Shown here: one piece after another, positions 17,028 through 26,444 of the stretch | Position numbering within the stretch: the first letter of the stretch is position 1 | How the letters are laid out: the number at the start of each line of letters is the position of its first letter | Program-made: the position numbers and the translations under genes | Notes under the pieces: model-generated | Database searches by the model: none | What the model was told of the DNA's origin: nothing | What the model saw: the letters and a program-made list of their open reading frames with translations, nothing else | Assembly: GCA_965230065.1 (NCBI GenBank) | Contig: OZ245942.1 | Location: 930,001-994,000 of the forward strand | Length of the DNA: 64,000 nt | Direction: 5' to 3' | Source of the DNA: G965230065 sp965230065 | GTDB lineage: Bacteria; Bacteroidota; Bacteroidia; Cytophagales; Cyclobacteriaceae

Positions 17028-18488
17028 TTAGATTCCATATCCAGGATTCTGCATTATTACATCCGGATTGATATCAATCTGCGATTGTGGAATAGGATAT
17101 AGCTTGTGGTATTCTTCAACGGTAAAGATATATCCCCTGGCATTCATAACTTCCATATACCTTTCCGTACGTACCAGGTCGAACCACCGGTGGCCTTCAA
17201 ATGCCAACTCTACCCTTCTTTCCCGGTCTATGGCCAGCCGGAATGCAGCCTGATCACTTATCCGAAGGTCAGGGTCGGTATGATCCGAAGTTTTAAAAGG
17301 AAGTCCAACACGAGCTCTGACCATATTAAGATAGGTAAAAGCCTCACCATTGGCCTCATAGCTCAGTTCATTCAATGCCTCAGCATACATAAGCAAAACA
17401 TCCGCATAGCGCAACACAGTCCAGTTGATATCGCTGTCATGCACTTGGAAAGGTTGCTCGATTAATTTGAGGATATAAGGGTCAGGTACATAGTCACCTG
17501 CCTCACTGGTGTAGCCTTCAGCCAAAGATGTTTCCTTACGCGGATCACCGGTCTCATAAGTATCAATCATGTTGGATTCAGGGATATAGATTCCTTGTCC
17601 GCCACCAATCTCTACCACAGCTGCTGCCGATTGGCGGGGTGCGGCATCATTCGGATAGCGGCTTCCTTCTCCCAATCCGCCTTTTTTATACTGAATTTCA
17701 AAAATTGATTCGGCATGATTGGCATTGGCAGGGTCCCACAAAGCAGCATAGTCAGGAAGCAGTTCGTATACACCTAAATCGATGACCTTTTTTAAGGTAG
17801 TACTGGCTGACTGAAAATCCTGGATGGTGAGATATACTTTTCCCAGCAATGCCAGGGCGGCTCCCATGGTAGCCCGCCCAATGTCATTGCCTCCGTAACT
17901 CACCGGAAGCACCTGTGCAGCTTCAGAAAGATCCTGTAAGATTTGCTGATATACCTGTGTAGTAGGCACTCGTCCGTGACCATAGCCCTCCTCGATAGAG
18001 ACAGGCTCGGTTATCGCCAGCGGAACATCTCCAAAAATTCGGACTAGATTGAAGTACATGAGGCCCCGGAGAAACTTCACCTCAGCCACATAGCGATTTT
18101 TAAGCGCTTCGTCCATTGGCACATTGTCTATTCTTCCTAGCACCACATTAGCCCGATAAATACCGGCGTAATGGGTATTCCAGAGGTTATTGATGATGGA
18201 GTTGTTGGTAGAAATCACAAAATCATCGAAATCAGAGTAGGATTGTCCTTTGAGAGTGTTGGTTACATTGTCAGACCGGTTTTCTCCAGCTACCATCATT
18301 GAGAAACCATATATACCGTCGCGTTGCAATATGTCGTAAACTCCCCAAACTGCGTTGGTCATGTCTTCCTGGGTTTTGTAGAAGTTACCCACATTGGCCT
18401 GGGAAATAGGGTTTAAGTCCAGAAAATCTTCATTACACCCCATTAAGATGAGGGGCAGTAGCAAGAAGTGTATTATCTTATTTTTCAT
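17028..18488 (-). CDS. SusD/RagB-family surface glycan-binding lipoprotein (locus A)
   Basis: This 486-residue lipoprotein has the lipobox LILMGC at the N-terminus, followed by NEDFLDLNP, the usual SusD start. TPR-like segments and the RagB/SusD C-terminal domain follow; the motifs RYADVLLMYAEALNE, RVELAFEGHRWFDLVR and the ending LYPIPQSQIDINP are diagnostic. It caps the paired SusC pore on the cell surface and captures oligosaccharide. The ATG at 18488 is chosen over an in-frame TTG at 18497. It begins 12 bp after susC stops and is certainly co-transcribed with it. Confidence 0.93.
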   Translation of the reverse strand: MKNKIIHFLLLPLILMGCNEDFLDLNPISQANVGNFYKTQEDMTNAVWGVYDILQRDGIYGFSMMVAGENRSDNVTNTLKGQSYSDFDDFVISTNNSIINNLWNTHYAGIYRANVVLGRIDNVPMDEALKNRYVAEVKFLRGLMYFNLVRIFGDVPLAITEPVSIEEGYGHGRVPTTQVYQQILQDLSEAAQVLPVSYGGNDIGRATMGAALALLGKVYLTIQDFQSASTTLKKVIDLGVYELLPDYAALWDPANANHAESIFEIQYKKGGLGEGSRYPNDAAPRQSAAAVVEIGGGQGIYIPESNMIDTYETGDPRKETSLAEGYTSEAGDYVPDPYILKLIEQPFQVHDSDINWTVLRYADVLLMYAEALNELSYEANGEAFTYLNMVRARVGLPFKTSDHTDPDLRISDQAAFRLAIDRERRVELAFEGHRWFDLVRTERYMEVMNARGYIFTVEEYHKLYPIPQSQIDINPDVIMQNPGYGI

Positions 18489-18500
18489 AATACTCAAGGT

Positions 18501-21500
18501 TTAAAAGCTCAAATTAATGCCTAAAGAATAAATGCGGGGCACTGGATACCCCAGGTTGTCAGTACCAGGTCGTAAAGGATCTCCCCCTTGGGTATTGATT
18601 TCCGGATTGTAACCTTCATAACCCGTGAAAGTGTATAGGTTTTGCACAGAGGCATACAACCGTGCATTGCTTAACTTAAGACGATTCAGCAGGTTTTCCG
18701 GGAAAGAATATCCCAAAGTAACGTTCCTGATCCGGAGATAAGATCCATCTTGAATAAACCGATCAGAGTTTTGGTCGTTCTGTCCGGATTCATACATGCT
18801 GGCTTTTGGAATGATGCCATTGCCCGGGTTCTCGGGCGAATGCCACCTTTCCAGTACAGCTTTGGTGGAATTGATTGTACCCCAGATATTTTGTATAAAG
18901 CGCTGAGTAGTACTGTAAATTTCATTGCCCTGTACTCCTTGGAAAAATATTTTGAAGTCCAGGTTTTTATAAAAGAATGTGTTGGTCATACCATACACAA
19001 AATCGGGCCAGGGGTTACCGATGACAGTACGGTCATTGGCATTGATCACACCATCTCCATTGACATCTTCGTACCACAGGTCTCCTGGAGTAGACCCATA
19101 GTTGCCTTCTACAGAAGCATTGTTATCAATCTCCTCCTGGGTATCGTAAATCCCAATGATATGATAACCGTAAAACATACCCATGGGTTCACCGATTTCT
19201 GTGATGTGCGTACCTACATTTATAGGGTCACCCTCAGGACCCAACGCCACCGTTTCATTTTTCACAGTGAAGAGGTTAAAATCAGTAGTCCAACGGAAAG
19301 CACCATCTACATTTACAGAATTTGCAGAAATTTCCCATCCTTTGTTCTTTACTTCTCCAATGTTTACCAATGCCTGGGTAAACCCAAGAGAAGCCGGTAT
19401 TGGTACGTTGAGCAACAAATCAGAGGTATTGCGCTGATAATAATCTAATTCCAGGTTCAGTCTGCCCTGGAATAATCCTAGTTCTATGCCAACATCTATC
19501 TGGCGGTTTTTTTCCCATCCTAAATCAGGATTGGACAGGGAAGCAGGAGAAAGCCCCGTTACCAGGTTGCCTGTACCACTCCCAGAGATGTAATTGGTAG
19601 AAGACAACAAACCGATAGAGCCGTAATTGGGAATAGAGTTGTTTCCGGTGAGCCCATAACTTCCTCTGAGTTTAAGATTACTCACTCCCTGCACATCTTG
19701 CATGAAAGGTTCTTCAGAGACCCTCCATCCAGCCGAAACCGAAGGAAATACCCCCCAACGATTACCCGACCCGAAACGGGATGACCCATCTCGTCGTATG
19801 GCCGCTGTGAGCAGGTATCGGTCTTTGAAGGCATAATTGAACCTTCCCAGATAAGAGAGCAGGGACCATTCTTCTTCAAAGGTGTTACCCTGGGTCACCT
19901 GCCCGGCATTCAGCGTTTTTACCTGGTCGTTGGGAAAGTTGGTAGCCGTCATATCGCTCCGTTCTAAATGCATTTTCTGAATGGTGAATCCCAGCAACAC
20001 GTTTAATTCATGTCCTCCAGCCAAGGCTTTATTGTAGGTAAGCGTATTTTCGTTCAGCCAGTTTACATCCTGCCAGGTTTGAGCAGTAGCCAAAGGAATG
20101 GAAGGCGGAGGTCCACCCACTCCAATGGTAGAAGGGCGAAAGAAGTTTCTACGGGCAGTATTAATGTCTGACCCCAGGCTTACTTTCAGGTTGAGTCCTT
20201 CCATAATTTCATAATCCAGGAACATGTTAGAGAACAGACGCAACTCAGTGGTTTTATCGTCAATGTCTCTGGCCAGCTTTACCGGATTTTCTACGGTACC
20301 GGTCCAGGGCCACCAGTTCATCATATCAGAATAAGTGCCATCTTCGTAACGCACCGGAAAGTGGGGTGAAATCACCAGGGCAGCCCCTAAGATACTGCTA
20401 GAAAACCACTGTCCTTCTGTTTTTACTTCATTGGTAATGGTGTAAGAGGGAGCCAAATTGAACCCAAGTTTTAGCTTTTCGGTAAGGTTTCCATCGAGGT
20501 TAACCCGAAGGGCATACCGTTTAAAATCTGAATCAATAACCACCCCTTTTTGAGTAAGGTAATTACCCGATACGGCATACCGCATCTTTTCACTTCCACC
20601 AGATGCACCCAGATTGATGTTGAACATAGGAGCTACTTGAAAGATCTCTTCTTGCCAGTCGGTACCTTCTCCCAAAGCATCCAGATCCTGGAATTCCGGA
20701 GGAATGGTATAGTTGGGAGGTCGTACCTCATTGGGATCTGAAGGGTCGCCTCCTTCCCGGTAGACGTATTCATAATTTCTGCCCTCTATAAAAAGATCAG
20801 CATATTCGCGAGCATTGAGCAGGTTATAACGGGAACTTTTAGGGATTTCCTGAAAACCCGTCCAGGCATCCAGTTGGAGTTGAGATTTTCCAGTTTTTCC
20901 CCGTTTTGTAGTGATCATTACCACTCCATTGCCACCCCTCGACCCATAGATGGCGGCTGCGGAAGCATCTTTCAAAATGTCAATAGATTCTATGTCACTA
21001 GGGTTGATCATACTCAGGTTAGTCTGCCCTACGGGATATCCATCGATCACGATCAAAGGCTCATTCCCCGCTGAGATAGAGCCTGTGCCCCGAATGCGGA
21101 TCACAGGATCAGACCCTGGCGCTCCGGATACTTGTTGCACCTGCACACCGGAGACCTGACCTGATAGTGCTTCCATCACATTTGGCACCGGCTGATCTTT
21201 GATTTGCTCTGAGGAAACTGAAACTACAGCCCCCGTTACTTCTTTACGTTCCTGAGTACCATAGCCAATTACCACAATCTCATCTAAAGATTGAATATCA
21301 GGATTCATATTTATATTGATGGTAGACTGGTTGCTAATAGTCACTTCTTCGGTAATGTAACCCACTGAAGAAAAAACCAAGACCTGTGCGTTGTCTGGAA
21401 CGCTCAACCGATAATCGCCATTCACATTGGTTACCGTACCCAGAGAAGTTCCTTTCACTACCACATTTACACCAGGTAGTCCTTCCTGGTTTTCATCAGT

Positions 21501-22040
21501 TACCTTTCCTGAAATAGTTTTTTCTTGTGGCGCAACCGGGATAGGCAGGTTGTTCAATTTTCCGGTAGTAGGGATGGGTTGGTAAGATTCTCCATTCCAC
21601 ATGGTTTTGCCAGGTTTTGTAGAAGGCTCCAATACAGGCAACCGGGTTTCTTTCTCTTCCTCAAGGCTTAGAATAACATAAGTGTCATCTTCAATTTTCA
21701 GGAATTTGTAATTGATGGGCTGTAAAATATTTCTCAGGGCCTCCTCTACATTGACAGCATCCGGGTTTTTCTTCACCTGAATATCCTGCACAATTTCACT
21801 GTTATAATTGATAGAAACTTTGTAGATTGTTTCAATCTCAGTGAGGGCTTCCTTTAAAGAAACTGTTACGTCTTGTTGAAAAGCTTTCTGGGGCGCAAAC
21901 GCCACATGCTGGGCCTTGGCCGCATCTGGCAGGAAGTGAAAGAAAACTGCAAATAGTAATGTAAGCATACCGGTTTTAGGTAAGGAGAGCCTGGGATAGA
22001 AGTAATTTTCTTTCCAAAGCTGCTGTACAGTTTTGAACAT
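18501..22040 (-). CDS. SusC/RagA TonB-dependent transporter with STN signalling domain (locus A)
   Basis: This 1179-residue outer-membrane transporter has a signal peptide (about 1-43), an STN domain (about 56-125) that contacts FecR, a carboxypeptidase-regulatory-like domain (about 174-262, ISGKVTDENQEGLPGVNV), a plug (about 270-385, IRGTGSISAGNEPLIVIDG) and a 22-strand barrel ending in NLSF. The STN domain and the adjoining fecR and sigma genes mark it as a trans-envelope signalling transporter. It imports an oligosaccharide with its SusD partner; the substrate is not readable, though a broken GH5 gene nearby points to a beta-glycan. Confidence 0.95.
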   Translation of the reverse strand: MFKTVQQLWKENYFYPRLSLPKTGMLTLLFAVFFHFLPDAAKAQHVAFAPQKAFQQDVTVSLKEALTEIETIYKVSINYNSEIVQDIQVKKNPDAVNVEEALRNILQPINYKFLKIEDDTYVILSLEEEKETRLPVLEPSTKPGKTMWNGESYQPIPTTGKLNNLPIPVAPQEKTISGKVTDENQEGLPGVNVVVKGTSLGTVTNVNGDYRLSVPDNAQVLVFSSVGYITEEVTISNQSTININMNPDIQSLDEIVVIGYGTQERKEVTGAVVSVSSEQIKDQPVPNVMEALSGQVSGVQVQQVSGAPGSDPVIRIRGTGSISAGNEPLIVIDGYPVGQTNLSMINPSDIESIDILKDASAAAIYGSRGGNGVVMITTKRGKTGKSQLQLDAWTGFQEIPKSSRYNLLNAREYADLFIEGRNYEYVYREGGDPSDPNEVRPPNYTIPPEFQDLDALGEGTDWQEEIFQVAPMFNINLGASGGSEKMRYAVSGNYLTQKGVVIDSDFKRYALRVNLDGNLTEKLKLGFNLAPSYTITNEVKTEGQWFSSSILGAALVISPHFPVRYEDGTYSDMMNWWPWTGTVENPVKLARDIDDKTTELRLFSNMFLDYEIMEGLNLKVSLGSDINTARRNFFRPSTIGVGGPPPSIPLATAQTWQDVNWLNENTLTYNKALAGGHELNVLLGFTIQKMHLERSDMTATNFPNDQVKTLNAGQVTQGNTFEEEWSLLSYLGRFNYAFKDRYLLTAAIRRDGSSRFGSGNRWGVFPSVSAGWRVSEEPFMQDVQGVSNLKLRGSYGLTGNNSIPNYGSIGLLSSTNYISGSGTGNLVTGLSPASLSNPDLGWEKNRQIDVGIELGLFQGRLNLELDYYQRNTSDLLLNVPIPASLGFTQALVNIGEVKNKGWEISANSVNVDGAFRWTTDFNLFTVKNETVALGPEGDPINVGTHITEIGEPMGMFYGYHIIGIYDTQEEIDNNASVEGNYGSTPGDLWYEDVNGDGVINANDRTVIGNPWPDFVYGMTNTFFYKNLDFKIFFQGVQGNEIYSTTQRFIQNIWGTINSTKAVLERWHSPENPGNGIIPKASMYESGQNDQNSDRFIQDGSYLRIRNVTLGYSFPENLLNRLKLSNARLYASVQNLYTFTGYEGYNPEINTQGGDPLRPGTDNLGYPVPRIYSLGINLSF

Positions 22041-22075
22041 AATGTGTAAATTTGAAATGAAACATTTGTTTTACT

Positions 22076-22123
22076 AAACCTGTTGGCCACTCCGAGCCGT
22101 CAAACAAGGAGGCTGACAGGTTT
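22076..22123 (-). other. Hairpin at the fecR-susC junction (locus A)
   Basis: AAACCTGT (22076-22083) and ACAGGTTT (22116-22123) pair perfectly, with further inner GCC/TCC pairing. The structure starts two bases after the fecR stop and ends 35 bp before the susC start. On the plus strand it is followed by a T-run, so it looks like a terminator only for antisense transcription. Confidence 0.6.
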
Positions 22124-22125
22124 TT

Positions 22126-23175
22126 TTATGGATAATTAAAATGTATTACTTTTCCTTCTTTCTTCACGTTCCACCCAAAAGAAGCGGAAACCGCTTTGTA
22201 TAAAATATCCGGCCGGTTGGCAGGGGCCGAGCCTGTAAAGTGGTGCTGCAACATTTCAGGGTTTTCTACTTTTATGGTTAAGCCGTAATTGTCTTCCAGC
22301 ATTTGCGCTATTTTGGCGATGGAGCTGTTGTCAAATATGAGTTTGTTATGCCTCCAGGCCGAATAGTTGGTGGGGTTTACTACTTTTTTGTCTAGCTTTT
22401 TCTCTGTTTTGGAAGCAGCCACCATTTCGCCCGGCTGCATTATCACTTCTTCTTGTTTTTCTTTCAGCCACTCGCTTTGCAACTTTACTTTTCCCTCTTC
22501 CAGCACCACAGTGGTTTCGTTGTGGCGGTCGTTTACGTTGAAAGCTGTGCCTACTACTTCAATATCCAGGCTGCTGGTGTGTACCGTGAATTTGACAAAA
22601 TCTACATTTTGCTTTGTATTGGGTATTTTTTCAACTTCAAAAAACGCTTCCCCTTCCAGCCATACTTCCCTTGCAGCCTGGTTTTCCCATCCGGTCAGGT
22701 AGTGCAGTTTAGAGTTTCCGTTCAGGGTAACCTGCGAACCATCGGGCAGGGCTATGGTGCTTGTTTCGCCGTAGTTGGTAGCATATTCCATTGTGTCGGG
22801 TTGCTGTATGTACCACCAGGCACTTACCGAAAGCAATAGAAAACCTGCAAAGGCGGCTGCCATTCTGAGGAATATCCGTCTGGAATTTTGGTGATGCACA
22901 GGGTTAATAGAAGGAGTTTCGTGGGCGGCTGGGGTTTGTAGCCTTGCTTCCACTTCTTGCCAAAAGTTGTGAACTTCGTTATAAGAAAACCGCTTTTCGG
23001 TAGTTTCAAACCCTTTCACAATTTGGGCGGCTTCCAGCACCTGTTCTTTCTTATCAGGATGGTTCTGCACCCACTTATTCCAAAAGGCAACATCTTCGGG
23101 GTTTTTGCGAAATACCCAGTTGTGAAAAGATTTATCGTCCAGGAAGTCTTGCAGTTTATAGTGGTGTAAGTCCAA
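22126..23175 (-). CDS. FecR-family anti-sigma factor (locus A)
   Basis: This 349-residue single-pass inner-membrane regulator has a cytoplasmic N-terminus that binds the sigma factor, a transmembrane helix (about 107-122, AAFAGFLLLSVSAWWY), a FecR domain (EVWLEGEAFFEVEK, VEVVGTAFNVND-like) and a C-terminal DUF4974-type domain that meets the SusC STN domain. The best start is an unusual TTG at 23175: the protein then begins as FecR proteins do (HHYKLQDFLDDKSFHNWVF), and no ATG lies between the upstream in-frame stop and this point. It is separated from its sigma gene by a toxin-antitoxin pair on the other strand. Confidence 0.88.
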   Translation of the reverse strand: MDLHHYKLQDFLDDKSFHNWVFRKNPEDVAFWNKWVQNHPDKKEQVLEAAQIVKGFETTEKRFSYNEVHNFWQEVEARLQTPAAHETPSINPVHHQNSRRIFLRMAAAFAGFLLLSVSAWWYIQQPDTMEYATNYGETSTIALPDGSQVTLNGNSKLHYLTGWENQAAREVWLEGEAFFEVEKIPNTKQNVDFVKFTVHTSSLDIEVVGTAFNVNDRHNETTVVLEEGKVKLQSEWLKEKQEEVIMQPGEMVAASKTEKKLDKKVVNPTNYSAWRHNKLIFDNSSIAKIAQMLEDNYGLTIKVENPEMLQHHFTGSAPANRPDILYKAVSASFGWNVKKEGKVIHFNYP

Positions 23176-23413
23176 AGGCGTATAGTTTAATCGGAAAAAA
23201 TCTCTTTTATTATTAAGACAACCGTTTGAAACTCACATCGCCTCCTTCCGGGAAGAAAATTATCATTTTTTCATATTATCTAATTTAATGTTGCTTTTAT
23301 TATCAATATTCTAACGTTTATCGTTTTTTATTGAGTTAATGATACTTATTGTTTTATGGATTTTAAGAAAAGTTACACCCTGGATAACGCAGGAAAAAGG
23401 AAAGGGTATTTTT

Positions 23414-23446
23414 TTTGTCCTGACACCGAAAATTTCCGTATATTTA
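23414..23446 (+). promoter_or_regulatory. Bacteroidota-type promoter of the toxin-antitoxin pair
   Basis: TTTG (23414-23417), a 21-base spacer and TATATTTA (23439-23446) match the -33 TTTG and -7 TAnnTTTG pattern with one mismatch, 23 bp before the antitoxin ATG. The -7 region overlaps the palindrome TATTTAAATA, a possible antitoxin operator. Confidence 0.5.
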
Positions 23447-23469
23447 AATAGTATCAATAATAAGCAGGA

Positions 23470-23862
23470 ATGAACACAGCACAAATCAACAATAGTTTTT
23501 CATTGGTTGCCCAAGCCCACCAGGGAATAGGTATTTCTTATTTTGACAGCCTCTTACAGAAAACTGGCATTTCCAAAAACACCTTAGCTGCCTGGGTAGG
23601 TATAGATACCAAAACGGTGGACAACTACCGCAAAGGAAACAAGAAGTTTGATGTGCTTGAGGGTGAATTGTTACTCAAACTTTCCCACCTTTTTGAAGTG
23701 GGGGAAGAGGTATTGGGCAATTCTCATGAGTTTCGCACCTGGCTTACCTTCCCTGCCATTGGCCTGAACCACCAAAAACCCATGGACTTACTTTACACTT
23801 CAACAGGTGCTGATTTGGTAAAAGAAGAGCTCCTTCGGATTGCTCATGGTTATGTAGCCTGA
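23470..23862 (+). CDS. Xre/ParS-type antitoxin (DUF2384)
   Basis: This 130-residue DNA-binding antitoxin has an N-terminal helix-turn-helix (about residues 25-60, TGISKNTLAAWVGIDTKTV) and the C-terminal toxin-binding DUF2384 domain, FRTWLTFPAIGLNHQKPMDLL followed by VKEELLRIAHG. It pairs with the RES toxin encoded 20 bp downstream, should neutralise it and should repress the shared promoter. The pair lies on the plus strand inside an otherwise minus-strand locus. The family assignment is firm; activity here is inferred. Confidence 0.9.
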   Translation: MNTAQINNSFSLVAQAHQGIGISYFDSLLQKTGISKNTLAAWVGIDTKTVDNYRKGNKKFDVLEGELLLKLSHLFEVGEEVLGNSHEFRTWLTFPAIGLNHQKPMDLLYTSTGADLVKEELLRIAHGYVA

Positions 23863-23882
23863 CAAGCTTACTTTTAGTCTTT

Positions 23883-24329
23883 ATGGAAGTATTCCGCATT
23901 ACCCTTGCCAAATATGCCCAAACGTTATTTGCCCCAGGAATTCCCGGCCGATGGAACCAACAAGGCCAGGAAGTAATTTATGCAGCATCTTCCCGTTCTT
24001 TGGCTTGCCTGGAAAACCTGGCGCACAAACGGGGGTTGGGTTTGCAACAAAACTATCGCACTATTGTTATCCATGTGCCTGATGAACTTCCTGTTCAGCA
24101 AATAAACCTGAAAGACCTGCCAAAAGAATGGAACCACTCCAGTGTGTGCCCCCAATGCCAGCAAATAGGGGCTGCATGGTATGAAGCTGCCACAACTCCT
24201 TTGCTCAAAGTACCCTCTGCCGTCATTCCTTATGAGTGGAACTATGTCATCCACGCTCATCATCCTGACTTCCAAAAAATCACTATAATTTCCCAGGAAC
24301 CTTTCTATTTTGACCCACGCCTCACATGA
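23883..24329 (+). CDS. RES-domain toxin
   Basis: This 148-residue RES-family toxin belongs to a group that degrades NAD+ in the cytoplasm and stops growth. Family landmarks are visible: Arg in GRWNQQGQEVIYAA, Glu in SRSLACLENLAH and Ser in LKVPSAVIPYEWNYVI. Two departures are a CPQC segment in the middle and HAHHPDF where related proteins usually have an Asn-containing NPxHPDF-like motif. The gene forms an operon with the antitoxin upstream and stops 33 bp from the convergent sigma gene of locus A. Confidence 0.88.
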   Translation: MEVFRITLAKYAQTLFAPGIPGRWNQQGQEVIYAASSRSLACLENLAHKRGLGLQQNYRTIVIHVPDELPVQQINLKDLPKEWNHSSVCPQCQQIGAAWYEAATTPLLKVPSAVIPYEWNYVIHAHHPDFQKITIISQEPFYFDPRLT

Positions 24330-24362
24330 GGATAGCTAATTCCATAAGCTGGCTTTGATTGT

Positions 24363-25007
24363 TCAGAAAAGCAGTGCGGCACAGAAAAGCACAGAAACCA
24401 CCCTGAGCATTTTTTTCAAAGCCTCATCTTTTTTCAGCGATCTGAAGGCTTTATAAATATGGTTGATTACTGCCTTTTCGGTAAGCGACATGATGTCGGC
24501 AATTTCAGGATAGCTCAGGTTTTTGAAATACCGCAGGTACACAGCTTCCTTCCTTCTCTCCGGTAGCTGGTTCAGCATGGTGGCAATAAGCTGCTGTTGC
24601 CTTTTCTGGTTTTCATCGTATACCACAAAATCTTCCTGTGAAAAACTGATGGATGTTTGCTCGCCCATAAACCGTTCAAACCTGAGTTGGTTTCTGTTGC
24701 TTTTTTTCAGCACATTAAGCGTTCTGTTTCTGAGGGCTTTAAAAAGATACGGCTTTACCACCACCACCAGGGCAAGGTCGTTTTTTTTCTCCCAAAGCTC
24801 AACAAAAAAATCCTGCACATTATCTTTGGCAGCTTCTTCCTCACCCATGATGCGGAAACTGTAGTTATACAAATCGTTAAAAAACGCATGATATAACCAT
24901 GAAAATGCCGATTGACTACCGTTGGTAAATGCTTGCCAAGCCTTGGCTTCCTTAGCAAAAGCTGTATCAGGAGGTGAGGTATTGGTATCAAGGCCATTAA
25001 CAAACAT
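24363..25007 (-). CDS. ECF sigma factor with hydrophobic C-terminal tail (locus A)
   Basis: This 214-residue extracytoplasmic-function sigma factor has sigma region 2 (about 35-105, with DNVQDFFVELWEKK) and region 4 (about 145-195, QLPERRKEAVYLRYFKNLSYPEIA). It directs RNA polymerase to the susC promoter of locus A when freed from FecR. The last residues, MLRVVSVLFCAALLF, form a hydrophobic tail after the DNA-binding helix. The gene is upstream of fecR in reading direction, with the toxin-antitoxin pair in between. Confidence 0.92.
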   Translation of the reverse strand: MFVNGLDTNTSPPDTAFAKEAKAWQAFTNGSQSAFSWLYHAFFNDLYNYSFRIMGEEEAAKDNVQDFFVELWEKKNDLALVVVVKPYLFKALRNRTLNVLKKSNRNQLRFERFMGEQTSISFSQEDFVVYDENQKRQQQLIATMLNQLPERRKEAVYLRYFKNLSYPEIADIMSLTEKAVINHIYKAFRSLKKDEALKKMLRVVSVLFCAALLF

Positions 25008-25033
25008 ACACTAATGTAGCAGAAATATTTTGA

Positions 25034-25083
25034 ATTTAGCAAACTGTGTAGAAAAAAAGCGCATAGACTATGGTTTGCTAAAT
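25034..25083. promoter_or_regulatory. Wide inverted repeat upstream of the locus A sigma gene
   Basis: ATTTAGCAAAC (25034-25044) and GTTTGCTAAAT (25073-25083) are perfect 11-bp arms. The 28-bp spacer contains another small palindrome, CATAG-A-CTATG (25062-25072). The element lies 27-76 bp upstream of the sigma ATG and just after the last gene of locus B, so it could be an operator or a terminator; no U-run follows on the minus strand. Confidence 0.45.
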
Positions 25084-25104
25084 GCGTACAACCTAAAAAG
25101 GATG

Positions 25105-26313
25105 CTAGCTCAGATTAAAGCGTTCTTGCCAATCAATATTTCGTTTTTCCACCATTGCCTGAAGGGCCATCTGTACAGCAAAACTTACTCTTGCCCCGGT
25201 AATGACGTTGGAAACCGGGGATTTATTCTGGAGAATATTATCTGCAAAATCGAGCAGGGCTTGTTGTGAAGGGTCGGTAGCTTCTCCTTTGATGGGAATG
25301 GCGCCATATTCTTCTACCGTGGACTTGGTAGCACCGCTTACGCCGTCTACCAATGTAGTTTCTTTTTTGCTTTCTTTATTTTCAGTGTAAATCCAGGCGC
25401 TATCCGGCTTTACAATAATAGTAGCCTGATCTCCTAATATTTTGATCTGATAGCCCTCGTATGCATTGGCAGTGGTGCAGACAAAACTGGCTTTGATACC
25501 TTGTGGATAATCAAAAATCACATGCACATTGTCATAAGTTTCCCGCCCGTCTTTCCAGTAGTCAATGCCTCCGGTGCCCACCACACTGAGTGGTTGCGAG
25601 CCGGTTATCCAGTTCACAAAATCGATCTGATGGGAAGATAATTCCCCCAGCAAACCGCAGGAATATTCACGGTACATGCGCCAGTTGATGATTTTTTCAT
25701 ATTCAGGGTTGGGCACAGGCCGCCTCCAGTCTCCGTTCCGGTTCCACTGGCAGTCAAAACCTGTAACGGTGCCGATATATCCGTTTTGGACTAACGCTAC
25801 AATTTTATGATACAAACGAAAACTATGGTACTGATACCCCACCTGAAATATTTGTTTTGGCTGCTCTTTGGCTTTGTTCACTATTTCAAAAACCTGCTCC
25901 GTATTGTAGGCCATGGTTTTTTCGCAATACACATGCATTCCGGCATCCAGGGCATCAACTGCCATTTGGGCGTGTAGATAGAGGGGGGTAGCAATAACAA
26001 CTGCATCTAAATTTTTATCCTCCAGCAAAGCTTTGTAATCGCTATATCCTTTGGCTGTGTGGCTGGCATGTGCCAAACCATTTTCCAGGCGGAAAGGCAA
26101 AATATCACAACAGGCCATTACCCTGAACTGTTGAATTTCTCGCATTACCTGTATCAGTCCACTGCCCCGGCTGCCTGTACCGATGACGCCTATGTTGATG
26201 ACTTCGTCAGATGAGTAGCCTTTTAGCGAGGTGAGTGGCCACCCACTAATGGCAGATGCACCTAATAAACCCGTACTTTTAAGGAAATTTCTTCGGTTCA
26301 GGGTATCCTTCAT
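25105..26313 (-). CDS. Tat-exported Gfo/Idh/MocA-family oxidoreductase
   Basis: This 402-residue protein starts with a twin-arginine signal (RRNFLK, residues 7-12) and so should act in the periplasm. The Rossmann motif IGVIGTGSRGSG (41-52), the CEKTMAY segment and GELSSHQIDFVNWITG identify the Gfo/Idh/MocA family: NAD(P)-dependent sugar dehydrogenases and the related NAD-dependent GH109 glycosidases. The usual EKP motif reads EKT, a substitution also common in glycosidase-type members. It is the last gene of locus B and probably modifies or cleaves the imported sugar. Confidence 0.88.
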   Translation of the reverse strand: MKDTLNRRNFLKSTGLLGASAISGWPLTSLKGYSSDEVINIGVIGTGSRGSGLIQVMREIQQFRVMACCDILPFRLENGLAHASHTAKGYSDYKALLEDKNLDAVVIATPLYLHAQMAVDALDAGMHVYCEKTMAYNTEQVFEIVNKAKEQPKQIFQVGYQYHSFRLYHKIVALVQNGYIGTVTGFDCQWNRNGDWRRPVPNPEYEKIINWRMYREYSCGLLGELSSHQIDFVNWITGSQPLSVVGTGGIDYWKDGRETYDNVHVIFDYPQGIKASFVCTTANAYEGYQIKILGDQATIIVKPDSAWIYTENKESKKETTLVDGVSGATKSTVEEYGAIPIKGEATDPSQQALLDFADNILQNKSPVSNVITGARVSFAVQMALQAMVEKRNIDWQERFNLS

Positions 26314-26444
26314 CGAGATGTATCGTCTTTAAGAGGGAAAATATCTTTAATTGATTCACTTCTTAAAGTTATAAAATATAAGACCGGAAATGAAAACCAG
26401 GACTCCGCCAGCGGGGCAGGATTGTGAAGCCTTACGCCTGTGAT

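Noticed and set aside
18750..19448. 232-residue plus-strand frame within susC of locus A
   Set aside because: The opposite strand carries the conserved SusC barrel; long antisense frames are common over such genes.
23176..23469. Possible remnant of an insertion sequence that carried in the toxin-antitoxin pair
   Set aside because: No terminal inverted repeats, target duplication or transposase fragment could be seen around the pair.
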